Notes: generated from the letters alone by a model not told the origin. 64,000 bases of DNA from Casuarina equisetifolia (GCA_028551475.1 CM052361.1:14205501-14269500); one strand, 5' to 3'; positions 40,991-53,451 are shown, numbered from the stretch's first letter. A program made the numbers and translations.

Positions 40991-41397
40991 TGTTAGGCCT
41001 AGGGTATTCTAAATAAGGGATTAATCCCAATTAGTTTGTTATGTTTTTAGATTATTTTAATTAAGAAGATTAAGTAGTTTTGGAAATGTCCAAAGCCCAA
41101 TCGATTTAGGACTATGAGATCTAATTGTTTTGGGAATCCAAAACCTAATCATATTGGGCTAAGAATTAGGCTATAAATAAGTAGCAAGGGGGAGAGAAAA
41201 TGCTATTTGAAGATATTAAAACGTTGGCTTGGCTTTTATAATTGAGGAAGCTTTAAGTTCTCAATCTTGATAATTTACATATTGTTTTCTTCTTATATGT
41301 TGTTATTTTGTTTGAGTTTTCAATATAGTTTGGTATTTTGTTTTCATTGGTGTTATTTTGGTTCTAAGAGCACAATCCTAGTCCTATAGTCATGACA
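40991..41397 (+). repeat. Short LTR element, 3' LTR
   Basis: Begins TGTTAGGCCTAGGG and ends AGTCATGACA. Partner of 39587-40020. Confidence 0.88.
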
Positions 41398-41659
41398 ACG
41401 TGGGTTAGTGAAAAAGGATGAAAGGGGAACTCTTAACACAGCTCTTGAAGAAGATGATGATCGGACATAGAAAATGAAGAAGGGGAGAGTAGAATTCTGC
41501 CAACCATTAGAAGAAACTAGGAGGTGTCCTTCTAATCTCTCGTTGATGGTCGCCCAATTCTTTAAAGATGAGTCCAATGAGACAAATTGTGTGCAAAGGT
41601 TTCTCACCTTTTATGCAGGACAACCACTCGGCAACCAAAGAAATCTTGATTAGTTCACC

Positions 41660-41830
41660 ATGGGTAAGATACACAGGTCCTTGGCTCGTGCTGGTAATAT
41701 GAAAGGCCAGAAACTCAAGAAGGGCCAAGCAAGACAAGAAGAAGAAGCCTTGCTCACTTTCAAATGCAATAAAATCGTGGCTGGATTTGACAAGAAATTA
41801 GTAGTGCTTTGGGATCACAAGGAGCTCTGA
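41660..41830 (+). pseudogene. Ribosomal protein S30 remnant, copy 1
   Basis: [18 protein letters not shown] matches the start of plant 40S ribosomal protein S30 (MGKVHGSLARAGKVRGQT in Arabidopsis, as I recall it). An AAGAAGAAGAAGCC stretch keeps part of the Lys-rich core (KKKKP), and AGFDKK echoes the GFGKKRG end. The reading frame is shifted in the middle and the core is shortened, so it would not make a normal 62-residue S30. Its start lies 52 bp from the putative PPR start on the other strand, as in copy 2. Whether it is a retrocopy or a remnant of a native gene is unclear. Confidence 0.7.
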
Positions 41831-42767
41831 GGGTGCATAAATATAATAAATGGCATATAATAATGATTTCCTTTCAAGAAATCAGTATTTTTGTGCTCAT
41901 ATGCGTTGCCTAAACCTATAAACCAAAGACAGACAACCAAAAAGAGAAGTGCCACTTTGTGGTTGAAAAGAAATGAACATTTTAGAAATCATTATGCATC
42001 ATCTAACTTTGAAATCTTTCTCTTAATTCTTTCTTTTACTAAAATTGACTCTAATTGATGTATAACAAATAGGCAATTCATTATGGCATATACCTAAATG
42101 AAATCAATTCTCTCATCCATTCTGCTATTAAAAAAGTTTACTTTTCTCTTAAAAAGTTTATCTTAAATTACAAATATGATTTAGATAATATTAAAGAATC
42201 TAATATTACAAATATGACATTACTTTTAATAATAAGGTAAAACATTTTAAGAATCTAACTAAACCCAATACAATTTCTTTAAAAACCCAATACAAATTTC
42301 TAGTTATGGTTGAAGAAGGAGAGCAAGTGCTATCTTGAAATTCAACCATGCCAAAGAATACAATTTCATTTTAAAAATGGATGGAACAACAATCCAAATT
42401 GTATGAGCCAATTTAAACTAACCATCCAAAATAAGTTTGAACTTCAATGTTTGATGCATTTTAATTCTTCTTTATTAAAAATAAAAGTACTATCAAGTTA
42501 GGTTCAAGAAGATCAAAACCCATTTATAAGAAAAGTCATCCTAAATACCAATCCTAGAGACAAGCATAGTCTTCAAACTCAAATCATCCACAAACTATGA
42601 AAATGATAGTCATTGCATTAACTTCAAACAAGACATGTGAAGATCATTAGCATATAACATATTTTGAAACTAGACTTACTAGGAAGTTCACTAGAATTTG
42701 AATTTGCTTTCTTACCTTATATTGACATCATGAACATGTATAGGTCATTACAACTTGACAATGTGTA
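41831..42767 (+). other. Duplicated non-coding flank, copy 1
   Basis: AT-rich, no gene. Matches 56020-56795 of copy 2 in order and orientation, for example the GAAGTGCCACTTTGTG stretch at about 41957 and 56129. Ends at the Copia B insertion. Confidence 0.7.
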
Positions 42768-42977
42768 TGTTGAGAATACTAATAACATATTATATTTAAG
42801 GTCTAATTAAGGACGTGTGTAGGGCCCACTTGGGCTTTTCTTTCTTATTCTTTAAGAGCATCATCGATGTTCTTTTTTATTATTATTATTGTAGATTTGG
42901 ATGTATACCTTCACAGATTTCTCTAAACAAGTTGTTTTCAACGTTTTTAGCTCAAATCTATTATCAATCTCTTAACA
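42768..42977 (+). repeat. Copia B 5' LTR
   Basis: 210 bp, with GGTCTAATTAAGGACGTGTGT and an end in CTCTTAACA. Matches 50907-51105 with many differences, indicating age. Confidence 0.85.
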
Positions 42978-42990
42978 TGGTATCACGAGC
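42978..42990 (+). other. Copia B primer binding site
   Basis: TGGTATCACGAGC directly follows the 5' LTR and resembles the complement of initiator methionine tRNA. Confidence 0.75.
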
Positions 42991-43361
42991 AAAGGTTTTG
43001 ATCTTTGTTCAAACTTCTACATTTATCTATCTAGCTACCTTTGTTTTCTATCACTGCCTCAACTGAGGCATTTTATCAATCATCTAGTGCCAAGTTATTA
43101 AATGTCCATATCCAGCTACCAAATTTCCATCCAAACCTTACCATATGGAAATCGATCACAACTTAAACCATTGTCAATGAAATCATTGGCACAAAAATCA
43201 TTCTAGATCACATCATTGCTCATAGGTTCACGTTGAACATCCCAATGAAGACATTCTACTTTTCAACTAGGGCACCCCTATACTTGCATCCATATAATCA
43301 AACTAGTGTTCTCCTTGTGTCTAAAAAGCTTCTAGGGTATAGAACTATGCAAGCTAGAGCC

Positions 43362-45081
43362 TGTTGGAAAATAAGGATCTTGTTGTGACAAAATCTATTT
43401 GTGAATTGTTTTGTTTGAAAAATGTTTTTCATATGTGCAACAGGAAATCATAAGAAGTAAAAAGTGTACAAATTATAATATTAATCAATGATATTATAAA
43501 GTAGTTGGGTTCCTACATTCCTTCATAAAACATCTTCATAAAGTGTTCTTGAAAAATATCTTGTATGAATAATGTTAAAAATATATTTGAATATATTTTA
43601 AGAAAAATGATACTTGATTTTGTGCTTGTGAAGGAACAAATTAAAAGATCATTGTATAAGAAGTATTATCCAAGCTTGGTGATTAATTCAAGCAAAGCCG
43701 TATGATATATCAAACTTAAGTTAATTTGTGATCATTAGATCAACCTTAGCTAGTCAAACGCATGCTGGACTAAGCTTATTATATGTTGGACCATGATGGT
43801 TAAAAGTTGGCCTGTGATTATTAAAGGCTGACTTGTGATTGTTAAAAGTTAGCCCATGATCTGTTAAGGCCCGTAATTATCTTAAAAGCCCACACTTATC
43901 AAAACGATGTCATTCAACTTGAAGTTAAGACCACTTAAGAGAATTGATAGACTATTTGCCCTAATAGGCGTTTTTGAGTTCAAAACGATCTCCAAAGAAG
44001 CTTTGTTCTCTCTGTGGTGCCGAATCCTCAACAGGAGGATTTTGGAAGGAGATGGGCTGTTAGAATGGTTGGATTTGGTTTCTGAGAAATGATTGAGCTT
44101 GATTTGATAAGTTGCTTACTATTTCTAACAAGAAGAAGTGTATGATTCAGGTTTTATTTGAGAAACCCTAGATCTATCTTCTCTACTTAAAGAAAAGTTT
44201 GTTATTGAAGAGAGGTGTGTGAATATACAACTACTTGAAGCATTCTCTCTACAACGAAAAGATCTTTGAGCTTATTCGGTTAACTATTGAAGTTGTTCAT
44301 CATTAAGTGACCCACAAGGCTTTCGGTGATTTCTATTTAATCACTATACTCTTTGATTTTATCATTGATTGTACCTTATATCTCTTTGTTTAAGTGTTAA
44401 TTACATTCAAAATATATATTGCACATAAACATTGTAAGAAATCTAAAACCCTAATTTGTTCTAATTTAGGGGTTTTGTGATAAGAGCTTGAATATTCATT
44501 ATTCATACTTGGATCATACTTAGATAATACTTGAATAGCTTTTTTTATTAGCAATATCCCACAAACTATTATATTATTTGGGGATTTGCTCTTGTACATG
44601 ATCTTTTAATCATATCTTGTAAATGTACTTAAGAATTCCTTTGAGGAAGAATTGGTTGGATTAGGGAAACTGTTTTCTCCTAATTTGGTTTGAGTAAAGG
44701 AGATTTCAATTGTTTGGATTGAAGGAGAAGATGGTGGACATAGGGCTTAAGGACTGAGTGCCAAACCACCATGGTAAATCTGGTGTTTCTTTTCCCTTTA
44801 CTTGCTCAGATTTGACTTGCTGATTATTGATAGCTATCTAGCCATTTATGTGATATTAGCTTGTTGCCTTACCTGTTGGTTAAATTGTCATCCGATTGAT
44901 AATAGCTTGTTATTTTGTGATTAATTGGTGTGTCATTTTGTAAAAACTTGCTTTCTGTATGCTTGCTATAATTGTGTGATTTGTATAAACACTAAGAACT
45001 ATTTTTAGATTACAAAAATTATGACCAAGTCTTAGCTTAACCAATTCAACCCCTCTTCTTGTTAAGCCATAAAACCTAATA
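43362..45081 (+). mobile_element. Solo LTR, Copia A-related, inside Copia B
   Basis: 1,720 bp, begins TGTTGGAAAATAAGG and ends CCTAATA. Target-site duplication GAGCC (43357-43361) against GAGTC (45082-45086). Same subfamily as 35168-36798. About 43745-43870 holds repeats such as TTGGCCTGTGATTATTAAAG. Confidence 0.88.
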
Positions 45082-45870
45082 GAGTCGAGATATAAGGATG
45101 CACTAATGGGTAAGAACAAATTTAGGATTGTTGATCCCATTGTTGCTTAACCTATAGAAGAATTTCCTTTATTTAAAGCTAAGGATAGATGCAACATAGT
45201 GGACCTAAGTTGGCTACTAAAGCGCTTACCCTTGAAATCTATAAAACATTCATATACAAAAATTATGCAAGGCATGTTTAAATGCACATAAAGGAAAATT
45301 TTCATCATATGGGGACTAAAGAAATCTATAAAGTTTCAATTAATTTTGCCAAGTCAAAATAGAATGTTGGGACCATTGATTGCTATGCGTACTAGTTGGA
45401 ATGCCTATAGAGTTGGTTTGGTTCCTTCATAGCTACCTTTCACTCATTCAAGACCTTACTTTCTAGTAGTTTCAAAAGAACTCCAAGATTGTGGAGTTCC
45501 TTAATGGATTAGACCAAGTACATGTTCTTGCCCAATCATAAATCTAGCACATTTGCCCCCCTTCAATGCTTTTTAAAGCTATTGGAATGATAAGGGATAT
45601 GAATTTGCCTAATTTCCATCAGAATTGATGGCCAAACTAATGCTTTTGTTTTATGGCTTAAGTTAAGGCTCCATCTTAGGTCATAACAAAATTTAGGTGG
45701 CTCCTTTTTGGGTTATAGAATGCACAATCAAGTTCCTCCTCATTTTGGGGCTTCTTTTGCAAACTTGCACAAGGGCACTACATTTATGATTAGTTCTTAT
45801 AGGTTTTCTTCCCATTTTGAGGCTTCCTTCCCATATAGGTTTTGTTGACATAAAAGCTCATACTAGAGTT

Positions 45871-47495
45871 TGTAAGGTTTTATGGCTATCAAAGAAAATG
45901 GGGGGAGGGGGGGTTGAATTGGATACTTAGATTTTATCTTATATTTATAATTTCTTTTACTATTTATGCAAGGTTGTTAGTTAACATAATAATATCAAAG
46001 CATATAATCAAGAAATAAAACAAGATAAATAGGCTCAAAGAATTACACAGTGGTTTAACACTTTTCACCTACTTTCACCCTCTTCTCCTTCAACTTAAAC
46101 CAAGTTGAAGTCTACTTTACTTTAAACAAGAAGAAATCTTCTCCTACACTTCACAACTCCTTAACAAAGAGTTATTTGAATTCTCGGTTACAAAGCTTAG
46201 GTTAATCAAACCTTAATACATCAAGCTAATCCTCAAATATATAATATGAGTGAGGAATTAAGCTTATCAAAGAGTTAATTAAACATATGTAAAATCAATT
46301 CAATTCTAATCACGAAACCCCCAATTTTCACAAAGTTAGGGTTTCGGATTAACAAAAATCTTTATGTGCAAATAATATTTTGAAGTAATCTAGCATATAT
46401 AAAAATCAATCTATCAGTTGATATTCACAAGATAATGGATTTAAAGAAATATCACCGAAGATTCTTTCTTTCTCCAAGGATTGAAGAACATGACAGTGAG
46501 AGCAAATGATTCAATACTTCAATCTCTTTTAACTGAATCAGCAATATATTGTTTAGCCACATCCAAACATTCACCTGAAGCTCTTTATATAGCAAATTAT
46601 CAAATCTTGAGCTCATTAGGGTTTCGGTTCATACAAGTTTGATATTCTGCCATTGAGACTTGATAGAAGCGACATGATATAGTTGCAGAGATGACGATTG
46701 TTGTAGTAGAGATCCATTCTGACACATCCATCACTTCGTTCTTCTTCCCGTTGGAGAGCTGGTGACAGAGAGAAGCGAAAGAGAACAACTCGGCGATGAG
46801 GCTAGGGCTTCAATCGGTCGATCTATTCTATTAAGAGCAGTGTCTCTTTAGGTTTAAGTGAAATGATTGTGTTTCACACCTTCACACCATGGATCAGTAT
46901 GGGGCTTAGATCAGTTCGAGCTTGGATTAGTTCGGGCTTAGATCAGTTCAGGGCTTGGTCCATCAGAGTCACTTATGCTTAGTCCACCAAAGGAGTAAGC
47001 TCAGTTCATTAGAGCCATTTATGCTCAGTCTAGCATGAATAGTTTAGACTCGGTCCAACAGAGAGTAAGCTCAATCCAGCATGAATAGTTTAGACTCAGT
47101 CCAATAGAGAGTAAGCTCGGTCCAGCATGAATTATCTAGGCTCGGTCCAACAAAAAATAAGCTCAGTTACATAGAACTTTATATTATGAATTTCTCTTTC
47201 ATAATATATTCTTTGGTCCTCCATGTACCTACAAGCATATTTAGTAAAGTATCATTTTCTCTTTAATATAATTACTTATATTTTTATTCATTAAATCTCA
47301 TGAAAATATTTCAACCAAACTTTATGTGTTGTTTGATAATGAAATGTAGGAAACCGACTACTTTATAATATCATTAATTGATATTATAATTTGTACACCT
47401 TTTACTTCCTTTGGTATTTAATATATGCACACAAAATCATATATTCACAGATAAAATTTTTCTCAACAAAATATATAAATACATGATTTTCAATA
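45871..47495 (-). mobile_element. Solo LTR, Copia A-related, reverse, inside Copia B
   Basis: 1,625 bp in reverse orientation with an exact target-site duplication GAGTT (45866-45870 and 47496-47500). It starts (minus strand) TATTGAAAATCATG, like the partial LTR at 21645. About 46890-47165 holds several ~55-bp tandem units with CGGTCCAGCATGAAT. Confidence 0.88.
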
Positions 47496-50400
47496 GAGTT
47501 TGCACCCACTTTGAGAAAAAAAAAGCATCAAGTTGACAAATGCTTGATACTCACTAATGCATTCATGATGGCATTTTAAGACACTCTAAGGGTAAGTGCT
47601 ACAAGCTCCATAGGTGTCCTAAGTAAAAAGGAAAGGCAAAGGTTAGCAAGTGCTAATCAACACATCATTCTATTGTTGATAATGCCTCTCGTGATGATGA
47701 ATAAGTGTTGTTTAAAAAGGATCAAGAGTTGATTAAGACCATCCTCAATAAGAAGAAGCAATAATAACTTGTTGCCCATATGTCTTGTAACAAGGCCCAT
47801 GTACCAGGTATCTCTCCTAAATGTCACAATTACTCTTATTGGCTTGTAAGCTTAAAAGCCAATGACTATATCATTGGCAATTTTAGTTGCTTATTATCTC
47901 CTTGTTCATGCATTCATAAATCTAAGACTATTAGACTATTAAATAGTTCTATACCTATCACAAATATTAGGTTTGTCGTCCTTTAGAATAGATATTTTTT
48001 TATATGACATGTTATATGCCCTTGCTTTCACTACCAATTTGTTGTCCACTAACAAATATAGCTACGATAATGATTGTGACATTAAATTACTTTCCTATTT
48101 TTGCTTTTTTTAGGACTTATGGACTGGGACAATGATGAGACATAATAAAGTGAAGCATGAATGATATTATCTAGTGACCCATTTTGATGACGCATGCATT
48201 TCACATTTAAATAGTTCTATAGTAAATTATTTTGACTTTGAATTATTTTGATGATGCATGTTCTATAGCCATGAATTAGTTTAAAAGAACACAACATTCC
48301 TCAAGTGATAGTGGGAAAACTAGAACATGCATTTTTTGCCAAAATAGGGGCCTTAGGGTCCATTTTCTTCTAGTGCTCGGTATTGCCTTATGATTATAAA
48401 TGACTTTATGCAAGCTATTTCAACTTATATTATGCAACATAATACAAAGACCTTTGACCTGATATGATTATTCTTCATTATGGTGATGATCCAATCTTAG
48501 GGTTGCTATTAAGCACATTTGCATAGACCATGTGCAAGATTTTTTTAGCTCTTTATGCACCTTTTACTTTAATTCTCAAGAGTTATACATGAGAACTCTT
48601 GTTCTTATACTCTCTAGCAAAATGGGTTGATGGAAAGGAAATATTGACATTTGTTTGATATAGCTAGGGCTTTACATTTTCAATCCCATTGTCCTATTTG
48701 GTTTTGGAGTGTCTCCTTACTACTCGATAAATCACACTTTTCATGTTGTTCTTTAAGGTCAAATGTTTTATGAGTGACTATTTAAAAAATCATTGTCACT
48801 TAAACACCTCTATGTTTTTGGTTGTCTACATTATGCTACTAACTTGACCTAAAAGGACAAGTTTGCACGTAAGTCTATTCCATCCATCTTTATGGATATC
48901 TCTTTGCTTAAAAGAGTTATTGTTTGCTTAAGCTCAATAATGGCAAGTTCTTTGGGAGTCAAGATGTCATTTTTTATGGGTTCTTATTTCCTTTCAATCA
49001 TTCACCTCTCTCTTGTCATACCACTATGTCTACTATTATGCATCTATCTACTTGAGTCATTGATATGTAAGATCTTGATTCATTCACCACTATTCCTTAT
49101 ATTGGATTAATGTTGGAGTTTGATTCACATCTTTTAATACCCATTCTTAAGTAGCCTTTAACACACAAATGATAGTTTGGTAGGATATCTAAACCACCCA
49201 TTTGGACTTATGACTATATATGCCCTCACATTAATGCATCTATAACTACATCTACTAGACATCCTATTTCCCTTACCATAATCCATCATAGACTATCCAA
49301 CCAACATTAGAACTTTGTCAAATTTATATTTGCTACCATTAAGCCCACTTCTTTTCATTAAGCAATCATAGATTCCAAATGCCAAGATGTTATGACTGAT
49401 AAGATTAGGACAATAGAATCAAACAATACATGGGAATTTTTTTTTTACTTCTTGGTTGTAAAGCTATTAGGAATAAATGAGTGTACAAGATTAAATATAG
49501 GCAGGTGATTGCCATTGATCATTACAAAGCTTGCCTCATCACTAAAGGATATAGTTAGTGAGAAAGTGTCAATTATGAGGACACCTTTGCCCTAATTAAG
49601 AAGTTAGTAACTATGCACATTCTCATTACACTAGTCACCATTTATCATTAGGACATGCATTAAATGAATGCTCATAATGATTCCTAAAAGGTGACTTGGA
49701 TGTAGAGATATACATGCACCTTTTAAAGAGACTATAAGGTAAAAGGGATCTGAAGTATGCATCTTAAGAAGTCATTATACGAGCTCAGATAAATATCTTG
49801 ACAGTGGTACTAGAAGTTCACTAATGCATTCCTTTAAGTTGGATTTTTCCACTCTTTGCATATAACTATTCACTCTTCCTTAAATAAACATAAAAGGCCT
49901 CTATATCATTTTGATTTATATTGATGATATGATCATCACAAAGGGTGATGAGAAAAGGATTAAGGACTTGAAAGAATATTTATGTTCCAATTTCTAGATG
50001 AAAGGCCTAGGATTGATGAAGTATTTATTAGGAGTCAAGGTGGTGCAATTCCTTACTAATATAGTCATGAATCAATAGAAATATGCTCTTGAGTTGATAT
50101 TTGAATATAAACTTTTTATATGCAAATTAGCTAACAACCCTATAGAGCAAAATGTTAAATGTATGAGCATAGATTATGATGAGTTCTTACATAAGGAAGG
50201 AGATCCTCCCTTAAAAGGCATCACAAGTTATTGATAGATAATAGGAAGACTGATTTATCTCATGATTACTTAACCTAACATTTGCTTTGATGTATGATTA
50301 TTAAGCCAATGCATGCATGCAACTAAGGAATCCCACCATAAGGTAGCTCTTTGAGTCATTAGATATATCAAGCATTCACTAGGCCAAAGGCTATTAATGA

Positions 50401-50906
50401 AATCCTAAAATAGTCTTGAGTTGTATGCATATTATGATGCTATTTATGGGTCATGCCCTATAGGATGTCAACCAACAATTGTTTTTGTATCATGCTTGGA
50501 GATTCTCTCATTACATTAAAGAGTAAGAAACAATCCATAGTTTCTTATTCTTCCATAGAGTCAAATTATCATGCATGATGATGACAACTTATAAGATCAT
50601 TTGGTTCCTTTAACACTTCAAAGACCTATAGGTACCTTTGATTATACCAACATATTTTTTCTATGATAAAGAGTTAAAGATAAAGATTTTTGCCAATCTT
50701 TGTTTCATGAGAAGACCAAGCACATAGAGATCAACCATTACTTTATTTAGCAAAAGATAGCTGCATGAACCATCCACACTATCCATATCTCAATAAGAGA
50801 TCAACCTATTGATTTATTAACCAAGGCATCGAGCATACAAAAACTCCATTTTCTTTTTAGCAAACTAGGTATCTATGATTTGTAATAACTACCAACTTAA
50901 GGGGGA

Positions 50907-51105
50907 TGTTAAAAATACTATTTTTATATTGAACATAAGGTCTAATTGAAGACACGTGTGTAAAGCCTACTTGGGCTTTTCCTTCTTTAAAAGCATCACC
51001 GATGTTATTTTTATGATTTTAGAACCGAATGTATACCTTTACAAGTTTCTCTATACAAGTTGTTTTCATCATTTTCAAATCAAAACTATTGTTGATCTCT
51101 TAAAC
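50907..51105 (+). repeat. Copia B 3' LTR
   Basis: 199 bp, preceded by the purine tract AAGGGGGA. The dismutase remnant follows the target-site duplication. Confidence 0.85.
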
Positions 51106-51110
51106 GTGCA

Positions 51111-51490
51111 GAGCAAACAAAAGCCAAACACCAAAGCTGTCTAGAAAACCAATGGCATTTTAGTCCTTCTACTTAGAATAGGATTTACACATGTGTTGCC
51201 TTGACATGCTTAAAACATCCTTTGGCAATGAGAAGTGTAAAAGTGGTGGCTCTCATATCTGGGAGTCATAATGTTAGAGGCTTTGTCCACTTCACCAAAA
51301 ACCCAATGATCTCACTTCCTTTGCTTTGCAAGCTAAGTTGAATTTGTGTTTTTCCACTGAGTTTTCATTTTGTTTGTTACAAAGTCAACACATGTAAAAG
51401 AAAAAATTATAGGACTTTCACTAGGCCCCTAGAACTTCTATATCATGCCATTAAGGATACTACCAATGGTTGCAATTACTATTTTATGGG
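51111..51490 (+). pseudogene. CSD3-like Cu/Zn superoxide dismutase 5' fragment, copy 1
   Basis: Exon 1 (51228-51308) reads MRSVKVVALISGSHNVRGFVHFTKNPM, close to the start of the peroxisomal-type plant enzyme (Arabidopsis CSD3, AVALIAGDNNVRG as I recall it). A ~76-bp intron ends at ACAAAG, and exon 2 (from 51385) reads THVKEKIIGLSLGP; after a frameshift at the HGFHIHA site the sequence reads HAIKDTTNGCNY. The copper ligands of the GFHIH motif are lost, and there are no later exons. The enzyme would turn superoxide into hydrogen peroxide; this fragment cannot. Homologous to 62226-62640. Confidence 0.85.
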
Positions 51491-51589
51491 CTTATGGGGA
51501 CTCATAACAAGCTTGGGCTTGTAAGGCCCAAGTTGGGAATAATATTTAAATAAAATATGTTAAGACTAGCCATTAAACTTAGGTCTTTT

Positions 51590-53451
51590 TGTTAGATATG
51601 GATTAACCTAATAAAGGAGGGTTGGATTGGATTTATCCTCTTTATATCCTTTTTTTTTTTTTGATGTTGTTGTTTAAAAATAATGAAGGGAAACAAAAAA
51701 ATAAATGTACAATTATTCATGTGGTTCAACCCAATGCCTTTGGACCTACATCCACCCTCCTTTGCCAATTGCAAGGAGGATCTTTTACTCAAATTTAGTA
51801 CACCTTTAATTTCTATTTCGTGAATAGAAATTATCACAATTCACTTTCATACACATCAAACAAAAAACAACCCATTAGGCCCAATGAAAAAAATAGTTAA
51901 TCCACATTTGGCTTAGTGTACAATCTACTTAAGCCACACACAGCTTAAATTGCAATACTTTAGGCTTTACAAGCTTATTCACAAATATAAATTTCCTTTA
52001 AGCCACACATAACTTAACAATTTACATAGCTTAAATTGATAACACAATGAACAAAGCAACAACCCAAAAATACTCAGTATAGATGTAATAACTTGATATA
52101 ATTTACACAGTATGACAATTAGAGCAAAACAATAATCTACTACACTTCAAATTAGCTATTGACAATCTTATATGATAGAGTAAAAAGATTGACACAAATC
52201 ATCTCAAGCATATATGCAATAATCCAAAACTTTTTCACAAATCAATATAACACATTTGGAATAATCAAATAATCCTTAACAATAGATAGAATAAACTTCA
52301 TATAAGAATGATGCTACCAAGTGCTACACAATAGTGATAGGAATCTTTTACTCAATAATAGTATGCTTAATAGATTTCTTAAAAAGTTGTGTGCAAAACT
52401 AAAAGCCTTAACATCTCTTGAATTGACAAAAAGTCATCAAATAATTTAGAGCAAACAAAATCATATCGTGAGTGTGCAAAACTAAAAGCCTTAACATCTC
52501 TTAAATAAGCCTAATTTTATTTGGGCTTACTGATGTGGGCTTATATTAATAGATTTAAAATTGGCTAGTAAAGTGAGGCATATGGATTCTTAAGAATTAG
52601 AATATGAATTGGTTGTTATGGGTCGTGGCTTACCAAACAGGATTGTGATGAGTGAGCCTTTTGACAGCATATAAGAATTGGGCTAGGTCCTATCCTTTAG
52701 CTCATAATATATAAAGTACCATATGGATTAGCGTTTGAATTACTTTGATAAGCCGTCTCCCATTTTTAGCCTCCTTGCACTAGTGTACCACAAATGAGAA
52801 TAAAGGATAAGCATTTAGCTTGAAGATTGTATTCCACATTTGTGGATCTTCATAATGGATTAATGAAAGTTATGATTTCTTTATTTCTCATTTAGTTATA
52901 TTTACATAATATTTACTTGATGTTTTAGATCTGACTATGTAGATCCTAGGTTTTCTGTCTCATTAAAGACTGATTAAATCCTTACATTCAAACCTTATAT
53001 CAATCATGTATATATGTAGCAACTTTTTAATAGATTAAAGCATTTGCACACATTAATAATCAATTTTCAAAAACACTAAATAAATATTTTCATAAAGAAC
53101 ATTTGGTATGTGAGAACTACATGTCTCGAAAAATAATTATCAATTTAATTACTTGTTCTACATATGTTCCATAATTAATATTGGCATAAGGATTAGTTAA
53201 ATAATATATGGAAATATAGTTTATCAAGTGTTATCGACATCAAAATATGTATTCAACTATCCCTTTCATTTTGATGGGGACAAAACCTTATATTAAAAGC
53301 TATTTCTCATTTAATACATCGATCACATAAAACATTTTTCTTTAAAGATAATACAATTGTTTAGTGATTCATGTACATTCACATTGTATTAAAAATAGTG
53401 TCTTATGACAAATTTTTTAAAATATGTAAAAATTCTTTGTGTCATAAGCAA
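51590..53451 (-). mobile_element. Possible Copia LTR (3' LTR of the 53452-54446 fragment)
   Basis: Read on the minus strand, this would run from the polypurine tract at about 53452-53468 to an end in CCATATCTAACA, with a CCAATCCAACCCTCC stretch like the pyrimidine-rich end of the Copia A LTRs. No partner LTR is present in the window, so the ~1.86-kb extent is tentative. No gene was seen in it. Confidence 0.4.

Larger units (their letters stand above)
39587..41397 (+). mobile_element. Short non-autonomous LTR element inside the PPR leader
   Basis: 1,811 bp with a 434-bp 5' LTR (39587-40020), a 407-bp 3' LTR (40991-41397), a primer site and the purine tract AAAGAGGGGTGGAA just before the 3' LTR. 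Target-site duplication ACATG (39582-39586) against ACGTG (41398-41402). The ~970-bp interior has a gag-like N-terminal segment but no protease, polymerase or integrase, so it is a TRIM/LARD-like derivative of an LTR element, probably Gypsy. It lies in the opposite orientation to the PPR gene. Confidence 0.88.
37562..41607 (-). pseudogene. Restorer-type P-class PPR gene, copy 1, broken
   Basis: Pentatricopeptide-repeat protein of the P class, the kind that binds organelle RNA. Many 35-residue repeats are visible (VVTFTMLIDVLYKLRKMKESNELLELMIQRG, FTYNTLMNGLCLVGRLNNARELFDSM). The C-terminal end (NKMVEKNVSIDDFTLSIVADLLS) lies near 37600-37700. The repeats read continuously over 38255-38938; before and after this there are stops and frameshifts (around 38930, 39240-39300, 38250, 38030 and 37850). 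The N-terminal part (MRNLCTQFVSLDSS, then a Ser/Arg-rich, transit-peptide-like stretch) lies at 41607-41398 and is separated from the rest by the LTR element at 39587-41397. Apart from that insertion the leader frame agrees on both sides. Paralogous to 54447-55808; the repeat style resembles Rf-like PPRs. Confidence 0.85.
43000..50890 (+). pseudogene. Copia B gag-pol remnant
   Basis: Excluding the two nested LTRs, traces of gag lie at 43030-43356 and 45087-45865. Integrase traces lie near 48480-48740 (QDFF, ALHFQSHCPIWFW-type residues). Reverse transcriptase lies near 49470-50150 (DLYIDDMIITKGDEKRIKDLKEYL, MKYLLGVKV), and RNase H traces run to about 50870. The region 47500-48480 should hold the end of gag and the protease but I see no clear motif. 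Heavily broken. Confidence 0.7.
42768..51105 (+). mobile_element. Copia B, degenerate Copia (Ale/Retrofit-like) in copy 1
   Basis: Short LTRs (42768-42977 and 50907-51105), a primer site, and a badly decayed gag-pol that is broken throughout. Target-site duplication GTGTA (42763-42767) against GTGCA (51106-51110). The empty site is visible in the paralogous copy at about 61455-61464 and 62226-62240, where the matching sequence runs on without it. Two solo LTRs lie inside (43362-45081 and 45871-47495). The short LTRs suggest an Ale/Retrofit-type lineage. It is clearly the oldest-looking of the retroelements here. Confidence 0.85.
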
